Below are positions 1 to 5,242 of a DNA stretch of 6,743 nt, piece after piece. The DNA comes from Gammaproteobacteria bacterium (GTDB taxonomy: Bacteria > Pseudomonadota > Gammaproteobacteria > Enterobacterales > GCA-2746155): assembly GCA_024206355.1 (NCBI GenBank), contig JAAGZM010000840.1, positions 1 through 6,743 on the forward strand, written 5' to 3'. Under the pieces are notes generated by a model. The model had not been told where the DNA came from. It made no database searches and worked only from the letters and a program-made list of their open reading frames with translations. Both the position numbers and the translations under genes were made by a program. Position 1 is the stretch's first letter, and each line of letters begins with the position of its first letter.

Positions 1-683
1 AGGTAGTTCATTCCTTGGTTTGCCAAAGTAGCCATTTGAACATCAAGAAGTGAAATATCGATGTGCTGTCCTAGTTGACTTTCATGACGAGCCATTAACG
101 CAGCTAAGATTGCATTACATGAATAAAGGCCTGTCATCACATCAACTAATGCAACGCCCACTTTCATTGGATCGCCATTAGGTTCACCAGTGAGGCTCAT
201 CAATCCACCTTCACCCTGAATCATTGCGTCATAACCAGGTTTATGGGCAAAAGGTCCGCTTTGCCCAAATCCTGTGATTGAGCAATAGATTAATTTGGGA
301 TTGAGCGACTTTAGCTGTTGATAATCTAAACCATATTTAGATAGTCCGCCAACCTTATAGTTTTCGATAAATACATCTGCATTTGCAATCAATTCTTTGA
401 TAATTTGTTGACCTTCAGGGCAGGTGATATCAATAGCAATAGACTGCTTATTTCGATTGACACAGTGAAAGTATGCTGCCTGAGGAGGTTGTTTTTCAGT
501 TGCAGGTTTTATAAAAGGAGGGCCCCAATAACGAGTATCATCACCTTTATTGGGACGTTCAACCTTTATTACGTCGGCTCCAAAATCAGCGAGCATCTGA
601 GATGCCCATGGACCAGCCAGAATGCGACTTAAATCGATGACTTTTATTCCATCGAGAGCTCCGACTGGGGTTGATTCCGACAT
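1..683 (-). CDS. gcdG: Class III (CaiB/BaiF) CoA-transferase, probable succinyl-CoA:glutarate CoA-transferase; partial, C-terminus beyond left edge
   Basis: Translating the reverse strand from the ATG at 683 gives 227 residues that stay open to the window edge. Family members usually have about 400 residues, so roughly the N-terminal half is present. Visible family features are the opening GIKVIDLSRILAGPW (residues 12-26), ADFGADVIKVERP (32-44), the block DVFIENYKVGGLSKYGLD (103-120) and ITGFGQSGP (136-144). VALVDVMTGLYS (177-188) contains Asp181, which aligns by motif with the catalytic aspartate of the formyl-CoA transferase/CaiB family. These enzymes move CoA between carboxylic acids through an aspartyl-CoA thioester in the cytoplasm. 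Family membership is read from sequence. Glutarate as acceptor and succinyl-CoA as donor are inferred from the overlapping gcdH upstream, the arrangement known for gcdHG in Pseudomonas. The start overlaps the gcdH stop by one base and has no Shine-Dalgarno of its own. Another dicarboxylate acceptor remains possible. Confidence 0.88.
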   Translation of the reverse strand, partial: MSESTPVGALDGIKVIDLSRILAGPWASQMLADFGADVIKVERPNKGDDTRYWGPPFIKPATEKQPPQAAYFHCVNRNKQSIAIDITCPEGQQIIKELIANADVFIENYKVGGLSKYGLDYQQLKSLNPKLIYCSITGFGQSGPFAHKPGYDAMIQGEGGLMSLTGEPNGDPMKVGVALVDVMTGLYSCNAILAALMARHESQLGQHIDISLLDVQMATLANQGMNY

Positions 684-1864
684 TAGCAGAAAGCTTGAAT
701 TCCAGTTATGGCACGTCCTAATATCAATGCATGGACATCGTGAGTACCTTCGTAGGTGTTTACTGCCTCAAGATTCATTACATGACGGATAATGCCAAAT
801 TCATCACTAATACCATTGCCACCATGCATATCGCGAGCGACGCGTGCGATATCAAGAGACTTACCACAGTTATTACGCTTCAATAAGGAGATGAGTTCTA
901 CAGGACATTGCTCATTATCCATTAGTCGGCCCATCTGTAGACAACCTTGTAAGCCCAAGCTTATTTCAGTTTGCATATCAGCAAGCTTTTTCTGAACTAA
1001 TTGGTTAGCTGCTAGAGGACGATTAAATTGCTTTCTATCCAAGGTATAATTACGAGCGCTTTCAAAGCAGAATTCTGCTGCTCCCATTGTACCCCAAGCA
1101 ATACCATAACGAGCTTTATTCAAGCATCCAAAAGGTCCTGCTAAACCTTTAATTTCTGGAAACATGTTTTCATCAGGTACAAAGACGTTGTCCATGACGA
1201 TTTCACCGGTGATAGAAGCACGCAACGAAAACTTACCTTCTATTTTTGGTGCAGACAATCCATCCATACCTTTTTCGAGTACAAAACCTCTAATGACATC
1301 CTCTAACTTAGCCCAAACTACAAAGACATCGGCAACAGGGGAGTTGGTTATCCACATTTTATTTCCTGTTAGTGAATACCCTCCATCTACTTTTGTAGCT
1401 CGAGTGCTTAAGGAAGCAGGATCACTCCCTGAGTCAGGCTCTGTTAAACCAAAACAACCTATCCATTCTCCTGAAGCGAGCTTAGGCAGATATTTCATCC
1501 GTTGCTCTTCAGAGCCGTATGTATAAATTGGATGCATTACCAGCGATGATTGAACACTCATAGCACTACGGTAGCCACTATCAACTCGTTCAACTTCACG
1601 AGCAACTAAGCCATAACTGACATAATTGACTTCGCTACCACCATATTGGGCTGAAAGTGTTGAGCCTAAAAGACCAAGTTCTCCTAGCTCGTTCATAATA
1701 GCTGGATCAAACGTTTCATCACGATTTGCCATGAGTACTCTTGGCAATAGCTTACTTTGACAATAGTCGTGAGCCGTATCACGGATCATTCTTTCTTCTT
1801 CAGTTAGTTGACTATTTAGAAACATCGGATCTTGCCAGTTAAATGCTGTTAATGATTGACTCAT
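683..1864 (-). CDS. gcdH: Glutaryl-CoA dehydrogenase
   Basis: This FAD-dependent acyl-CoA dehydrogenase oxidises glutaryl-CoA and decarboxylates it to crotonyl-CoA, passing electrons to electron-transfer flavoprotein in the cytoplasm. At 393 residues it has the normal length of the mature enzyme. It matches the remembered human GCDH sequence over long blocks: FNWQDP at the N-terminus (8-13), VERVDSGYRSAMSVQSSL (91-108), CFGLTEPDSGSDP (137-149, flavin-side loop), WITNSP (171-176), KFSLRAS (211-217), GPFGCLNKARYGIAWG (243-258) and NTYEGTHDVHALILGRAITG (369-388). Glu372 in YEGTHD is the catalytic base. Arg99 and Ser103 sit where the human enzyme has Arg94 and Ser98, which hold the distal carboxylate and separate glutaryl-CoA dehydrogenases from straight-chain acyl-CoA dehydrogenases. 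The start is supported by AAGGGA (1873-1878, reverse strand) 8 bases upstream. It leads an operon with the CoA-transferase and diverges from a LysR regulator. No damage is seen. Confidence 0.97.
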   Translation of the reverse strand: MSQSLTAFNWQDPMFLNSQLTEEERMIRDTAHDYCQSKLLPRVLMANRDETFDPAIMNELGELGLLGSTLSAQYGGSEVNYVSYGLVAREVERVDSGYRSAMSVQSSLVMHPIYTYGSEEQRMKYLPKLASGEWIGCFGLTEPDSGSDPASLSTRATKVDGGYSLTGNKMWITNSPVADVFVVWAKLEDVIRGFVLEKGMDGLSAPKIEGKFSLRASITGEIVMDNVFVPDENMFPEIKGLAGPFGCLNKARYGIAWGTMGAAEFCFESARNYTLDRKQFNRPLAANQLVQKKLADMQTEISLGLQGCLQMGRLMDNEQCPVELISLLKRNNCGKSLDIARVARDMHGGNGISDEFGIIRHVMNLEAVNTYEGTHDVHALILGRAITGIQAFC

Positions 1865-1966
1865 GTGATTCTTCCCTTGTTAATACGTGTATTTATAGTG
1901 TCACTATATATTTAATATTCCAATAAGTATAATATATTGATTTTATGGATATAATAAATTAAATAT
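1865..1966. promoter_or_regulatory. Divergent control region between gcdH and the gcdR-like regulator
   Basis: This 102-bp spacer is extremely AT-rich and must hold the promoters for both divergent genes. Leftward, a TTGGAA-like -35 (1918-1923) and TATAAA -10 (1892-1897) can be drawn on the reverse strand, but their 20-base spacing is longer than the ideal 17. Rightward, TATAAT occurs at 1928-1933 and again at 1950-1955, neither with a convincing -35. In sequence this AT-rich TATAAT matches arise easily by chance, so the promoter assignments are tentative. A perfect palindrome at 1894-1908 is the best operator candidate and overlaps the proposed leftward -10. A weaker inverted repeat, CAATA-N9-TATTG, lies at 1921-1939. 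Confidence 0.55.
1894..1908. promoter_or_regulatory. Perfect 15-bp palindrome, candidate LysR-type operator
   Basis: TATAGTG and CACTATA form perfect 7-bp arms around a single T at 1901. The element contains T-N11-A spacings (1894/1906 and 1896/1908), as expected of LysR-family boxes. It is centred 37 bases from the gcdH start and 66 bases from the regulator start. That a LysR-type protein binds here is inferred from its form and its place between divergent genes. The product of the adjacent rightward gene is the obvious candidate. Confidence 0.5.
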
Positions 1967-2851
1967 ATGAACTTGAGTCGCCTAAACTATTTTTGCCAGC
2001 TAGTTAATATCGGTAACTTTACCCGTGCTGCTGAACAAATTGGTATTGCTCAACCTGCTTTGAGCATATCGATACAAAAATTAGAGCAAGAACTTGGTTT
2101 GAAACTTATCAATCGTGCTGAAAAAAAAGCGCTATTAACATCTGAAGGGAAGGTGCTTTATGAGTCTGCAACTAAGTTATTGGCTCAAGCAAAACAGGTC
2201 GAACTTGAACTTCAGGAAATGAAAGATTTATCAAGAGGCACAATTCGACTTGGTGTTTCAGCAATGATGGGATCTTATTATTTACCTGATGTACTCACCT
2301 CCTTTAAAAAGGAATATCCACATTTAAAACTTATCTTATTTGACCAAGGTACATCTACACTAGAGAAAATGTTACTTAATGGTGAACTCGACTTGGCATT
2401 AGTACGAGCCGATCAAGAAAATCCTCAGTTAAGTTACTCCGGCCTTATCGAAGAAGAAATAGTTGCAGGTATATCTACAGAACATCCACTAGCTCGACGG
2501 GAAAGTATTACTCTTGAAGAGTTTTGTTATCAACCGCTGGTGATGTTTCATGAAGATTATTTTTTAAGAGAAGCTGTGGGTCAATACTCTAATGAGCATC
2601 AAATTGTATTAGATATACGAATGGAAACTAACTTAATCGAATTACAAAAATCGTTAGTAAAAAATCAAGTGGGGATAACAACATGCTTATCAATGATTCT
2701 CAAAGACGAAGCAGAAATGGTTTCGTTATCATTTAAACCAATCATTGAGCTTAAACTAGGACTGGCTTGGAAGCATAGTCGTTATCTTTCTAAAGCGAGT
2801 AAAACGTTGATTGAATTTTTAGAAACAAAAGAAGTATTAACGAAATATTAA
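1967..2851 (+). CDS. gcdR: LysR-family transcriptional regulator, probable glutarate-responsive regulator of gcdHG
   Basis: This 294-residue protein has standard LysR-type length. An N-terminal winged helix-turn-helix covers about residues 3-60, with NFTRAAEQIGIAQPALSISI (17-36) as the helix-turn-helix and the typical LEQELGLKLINR after it. A linker helix follows (about 65-88), then an effector-binding domain beginning GTIRLGVSAMMGSYYLP (91-107). It diverges from gcdH over 102 bp, the arrangement of the glutarate-responsive gcdR of Pseudomonas; the symbol rests on that context and not on residues that fix the ligand. The ATG at 1967 is the right start because the family opens with this M-x-L-x-x-L-x-x-F pattern, yet no Shine-Dalgarno precedes it; the nearest purine run (TGGA, 1946-1949) is too far away. 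Its 3' end overlaps the convergent LysR gene by 4 bases. An A8 run (2121-2128) lies in the DNA-binding domain. A different effector is possible. Confidence 0.9.
   Translation: MNLSRLNYFCQLVNIGNFTRAAEQIGIAQPALSISIQKLEQELGLKLINRAEKKALLTSEGKVLYESATKLLAQAKQVELELQEMKDLSRGTIRLGVSAMMGSYYLPDVLTSFKKEYPHLKLILFDQGTSTLEKMLLNGELDLALVRADQENPQLSYSGLIEEEIVAGISTEHPLARRESITLEEFCYQPLVMFHEDYFLREAVGQYSNEHQIVLDIRMETNLIELQKSLVKNQVGITTCLSMILKDEAEMVSLSFKPIIELKLGLAWKHSRYLSKASKTLIEFLETKEVLTKY
2848..2851. other. Tail-to-tail overlap of the two LysR genes
   Basis: The palindromic TTAA carries TAA stops on both strands: 2849-2851 for the rightward gene and 2848-2850 for the leftward one. There is no intergenic space, and I see no GC-rich hairpin with a T-run on either side, so an intrinsic terminator between the regulators is not apparent. 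Confidence 0.9.
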
Positions 2852-3768
2852 GACTGATGTGCTTGTGTAAGACAATCTAAAAAAGTCTGAACCAGACGTG
2901 ATGGCTTAGGTGAGCTGCGATGAATGGCAAAGAACTCACATTTATAGTTAAACTCTTCAGTACCTATGGCGCGAATTAACCCTTCCTCTACTAGTGATTT
3001 CGCATAGTGATCGGGGAGGTATCCTATATAACATCCTGAAAGTAACAAATGAACAATTGCCTCTTGATCATACACTGTCACTGAACGATCCATTGCAAGT
3101 TTTCGTCCAACTTCCATATTTGGAGAGTGGTAACCAAGCCCTGCATATTTACAAGCTAAGATGTCTTTCTTAGTAATATTTTTGTTATCAGCTTCAAATA
3201 ATGGATGTTCTTTACCACAGTAGAGAAATACCTTTTCATCAAAGAGTTTGTTGTAAGTTATACTGGGTGATGTTCGATGACCGGGAATAACTCCCACTTG
3301 TAAACGGCCTTCTATAACACCACGTTCTATTTCATTCAAATATTCAATATAGATGCTAAGAGAAACTTCAGGAGCAAGTTTATCAAAGCTTTTAAAGGCT
3401 CGATCAAGGTGCGCATCAGGGTTTGAAGCAATTTTATCGAACAGTGCAATGTTTATTTGCCCGGTTAAGCGATTATGTACATCGCTTATTTCAGCACGAA
3501 ACTCATCAAGAGATCCAAGTAGTCGCATAGTAGCTTTATAGACATGATGACCTTCTTCGGTGAGTGAGAAACCACTTCTCCCTCGACGGCAGAGTGTTAC
3601 ACCTAAACGAATTTCAAGGTCCTTGATATGAGTTGATATTGTAGAGCGTCCAATATTCAACTCTAATTCTGCAGCTGATATTCCACCGGCTTCAGTTACA
3701 CTTTTAAATACTCGAAGTCGTCGAATATCAACATCACTTAACTGCCCAAGTAATACTTGTTTTGTCAT
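2848..3768 (-). CDS. bauR: LysR-family transcriptional regulator, probable activator of beta-alanine catabolism
   Basis: This 306-residue LysR-type regulator has about 12 residues ahead of the DNA-binding domain. The domain starts at DIRRLRVFKSVTEAGG (14-29); its helix-turn-helix falls around 29-50 (ISAAELELNIGRSTISTHIK), and RLGVTLCRRGRSGFSLTEEG (54-73) forms the wing. The effector domain begins near GQINIALFDK (103-112). It shows little resemblance to the other LysR protein in the window, so the two are not a recent duplication. It diverges from the aminotransferase over 125 bp, as bauR does from bauA in Pseudomonas aeruginosa, where BauR activates the beta-alanine genes. The symbol is inferred from this context together with the general character of the protein. 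AAAGGA (3775-3780, reverse strand) stands 6 bases before the ATG and supports the start. Its stop lies within the TTAA shared with the convergent regulator. Confidence 0.9.
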   Translation of the reverse strand: MTKQVLLGQLSDVDIRRLRVFKSVTEAGGISAAELELNIGRSTISTHIKDLEIRLGVTLCRRGRSGFSLTEEGHHVYKATMRLLGSLDEFRAEISDVHNRLTGQINIALFDKIASNPDAHLDRAFKSFDKLAPEVSLSIYIEYLNEIERGVIEGRLQVGVIPGHRTSPSITYNKLFDEKVFLYCGKEHPLFEADNKNITKKDILACKYAGLGYHSPNMEVGRKLAMDRSVTVYDQEAIVHLLLSGCYIGYLPDHYAKSLVEEGLIRAIGTEEFNYKCEFFAIHRSSPKPSRLVQTFLDCLTQAHQS

Positions 3769-3787
3769 CTCAATTCCTTTGTATCCT

Positions 3788-3816
3788 AATGTTTGATAAA
3801 TATCAATCTAAACATT
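3788..3816. repeat. Nested inverted repeats, candidate BauR operator
   Basis: An outer pair, AATGTTT (3788-3794) and AAACATT (3810-3816), is perfectly complementary over 7 bp. It surrounds and slightly overlaps an inner pair, TTGATA (3793-3798) and TATCAA (3801-3806), perfect over 6 bp with a 2-base centre. The inner element contains a T-N11-A. A further copy of AAACATT lies at 3835-3841, near the proposed bauA -35. Repeated half-sites over about 55 bp fit a tetrameric LysR-type protein. That BauR binds here is inference. Confidence 0.5.
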
Positions 3817-3881
3817 TATAGATAGTAATTTATAAAACATTAAAAGAACAGTAAAGTTGTTTCTTTTAGAAAACTTTAACT

Positions 3882-3888
3882 GAGAGGG
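3882..3888 (+). promoter_or_regulatory. Ribosome binding site that decides the bauA start
   Basis: GAGAGGG stands just ahead of adjacent in-frame GTG (3891) and ATG (3894) codons. It ends only 2 bases before the GTG, too close for good initiation, but 5 bases before the ATG, so the ATG is the likelier start. The difference is a single residue. Confidence 0.6.
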
Positions 3889-3893
3889 TTGTG

Positions 3894-5231
3894 ATGATCG
3901 CAACAGACAAATTGGCAGGTATTACCCAACAGCAATTTGAATCACATTGGATGCCCTTTACAGGAAACCGTGATTTCAAGAATGATCCACGTATTATTGT
4001 TTCTGCAGAAGGTAATTATTACCAAAGTGCAGATGGTAGAAAAATATTTGATGGACTCTCTGGTTTATGGTGTACAGGACTTGGTCATAGTCGTCCTGAA
4101 ATTAATGAGGCTGTTAGCCAACAGATTAAGCAGCTCGATTATAGTCCTGCTTTTCAGTTTGGTCATCCAAAGGCCTTTGAGTTTGCTGAACGTATAACCC
4201 AATATATGCCTGATGGTCTTAACCGCGTATTTTTTACAGGGTCTGGATCTGAATCTGCCGATACGTCTTTAAAAATAGCTAGAGCATATTGGCGCAAAAA
4301 AGGCTTAGCAAGTAAGACAAAATTAATTGGGCGAGCTAAAGGCTATCACGGTGTTAACTTTGGCGGCATCAGTGTTGGTGGTATTGTCGGTAATAGAGCA
4401 ATTTTTGGCGAGGCTGTATCAGCTGATCATCTTGTTCATACCATGTTACCTGAAAATAAGTTTATAAAAGGTATGCCTGAAAAGGGAGCGGAGCAAGCGG
4501 ATGACTTGCTAGAATTGATTGCATTACATGATGCATCTAACATCGCAGCAGTTATCGTTGAGCCACTTGCAGGATCAGCTGGAGTAATACCTCCACCTGT
4601 TGGTTATTTGCAACGGCTTCGTAAGATCTGTGATCAACACGATATCTTACTCATCTTTGATGAAGTCATAACGGCATTTGGAAGAATGGGCGCTAAGACT
4701 GGCTCAGAAGAATTTAACGTTGTGCCGGATATCATCAATATTGCTAAACAAATGACCAATGGTGCGATACCTATGGGTGCTGTTATAGCATCTCAAGATA
4801 TATATGATACTTTTATGGATAATGGTGGCCCTGACTATGCGGTAGAGTTACCTCATGGACATACATATTCTGCTCATCCAGTTGCTTGTGCTGCTGGACT
4901 TGCTAATCTTGATGTACTTGAAAGAGATAATTTGATTGGAGCTGTAAAAGATATTGCTCCTGTTTTTGAAGAAGCTTTGCATTCACTTAAAGGTATACAA
5001 TACATCACAGACATCCGTAATTATGGATTAGCTGGCGCACTTAGCATCGAACACGCACCGGGTGAACCGATGCTACGACCTTACCTTATAGCCATGAAGA
5101 TGTGGCAAAAAGGTTTTTATGTTCGATATGGTGGAGATACCATGCAGTTAGGATTGCCTTTTACCGTCACCAAAAATGAAATTGATTTATTAATCAATGC
5201 ATTAGGTGAAACAATTAACACTTTAGATTAA
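3894..5231 (+). CDS. bauA: Beta-alanine:pyruvate aminotransferase (omega-amino acid transaminase, class III, PLP-dependent)
   Basis: This fold-type I transaminase moves the amino group of beta-alanine to pyruvate, giving malonate semialdehyde and alanine. It has 445 residues from the ATG at 3894 (446 if the GTG at 3891 is used), against about 448 in the Pseudomonas enzymes. Numbering from the GTG, the features are SGLWCTGLGHSRPE (57-70), phosphate-binding GSGSESADT (117-125), YHG (152-154, stacking on PLP), FDEVITAFGRMG (256-267) with the cofactor-binding Asp257, NIAKQMTNGAIPMGAV (283-298) with the Schiff-base Lys286, HTYSAHP (324-330) and YVRYGGD (410-416) with Arg412, which corresponds to the carboxylate-switching arginine of omega-transaminases. 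ATG is preferred over GTG because GAGG (3884-3887) sits 6 bases before it. Divergence from bauR and the closely following bauC support beta-alanine as substrate, though related enzymes accept other omega-amino acids. Confidence 0.94.
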   Translation: MIATDKLAGITQQQFESHWMPFTGNRDFKNDPRIIVSAEGNYYQSADGRKIFDGLSGLWCTGLGHSRPEINEAVSQQIKQLDYSPAFQFGHPKAFEFAERITQYMPDGLNRVFFTGSGSESADTSLKIARAYWRKKGLASKTKLIGRAKGYHGVNFGGISVGGIVGNRAIFGEAVSADHLVHTMLPENKFIKGMPEKGAEQADDLLELIALHDASNIAAVIVEPLAGSAGVIPPPVGYLQRLRKICDQHDILLIFDEVITAFGRMGAKTGSEEFNVVPDIINIAKQMTNGAIPMGAVIASQDIYDTFMDNGGPDYAVELPHGHTYSAHPVACAAGLANLDVLERDNLIGAVKDIAPVFEEALHSLKGIQYITDIRNYGLAGALSIEHAPGEPMLRPYLIAMKMWQKGFYVRYGGDTMQLGLPFTVTKNEIDLLINALGETINTLD

Positions 5232-5242
5232 GAGACAAAATA

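Larger units (their letters stand above)
3769..3893. promoter_or_regulatory. Divergent control region between bauR and bauA
   Basis: This 125-bp AT-rich spacer serves two divergent genes. For bauA, a TTTATA -35 (3829-3834) and TAAAGT -10 (3852-3857) are 17 bases apart, each matching consensus at 4 of 6 positions. A transcript would begin near 3864, about 30 bases before the start codon. The inverted repeats to the left would then be centred about 62 bases upstream, close to the usual -65 recognition site of LysR-type activators. An alternative pair, TTGATA (3793-3798) and TATAGA (3817-3822), has 18-base spacing. The bauR promoter could not be placed with confidence. It must overlap the repeats, which would suit autorepression. 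Confidence 0.55.

Noticed and set aside
405..995. Short plus-strand open frames opposite the CoA-transferase (405-632) and gcdH (792-995)
   Set aside because: Both are antisense to conserved coding sequence and their translations look like random protein.
1164..1526. A 120-codon open frame on the plus strand opposite gcdH
   Set aside because: It lies wholly antisense to a very well conserved enzyme gene, has no recognisable domain and no good ribosome binding site; it is a coding shadow.
683..1864. Generic short-chain acyl-CoA dehydrogenase for the flavoenzyme
   Set aside because: Arg99/Ser103 and long identical blocks with mammalian glutaryl-CoA dehydrogenase make the specific call secure.
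1865..1966. The AT-rich spacer as a replication origin or attachment site
   Set aside because: It is short, has no repeated DnaA-like boxes or core duplication, and is fully explained as a divergent promoter region.
3353..3541. A 62-codon plus-strand frame opposite bauR
   Set aside because: It is antisense to the regulator, with no start signal or domain.
1967..3768. Two adjacent LysR genes as a recent tandem or inverted duplication
   Set aside because: The proteins share only the family pattern; their DNA-binding and effector domains differ throughout.
3937..4197. An alternative plus-strand frame inside bauA
   Set aside because: It overlaps the conserved N-terminal part of the aminotransferase in another frame. 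Its hydrophobic look comes from reading out of frame.
3894..5231. Assignment of the aminotransferase as GabT or DavT (4-aminobutyrate/5-aminovalerate)
   Set aside because: The length, SGLWCTGLGH, NIAKQMTNGAIPMGAV and Arg412 context match the beta-alanine:pyruvate group, and the bauR/bauC neighbours agree.
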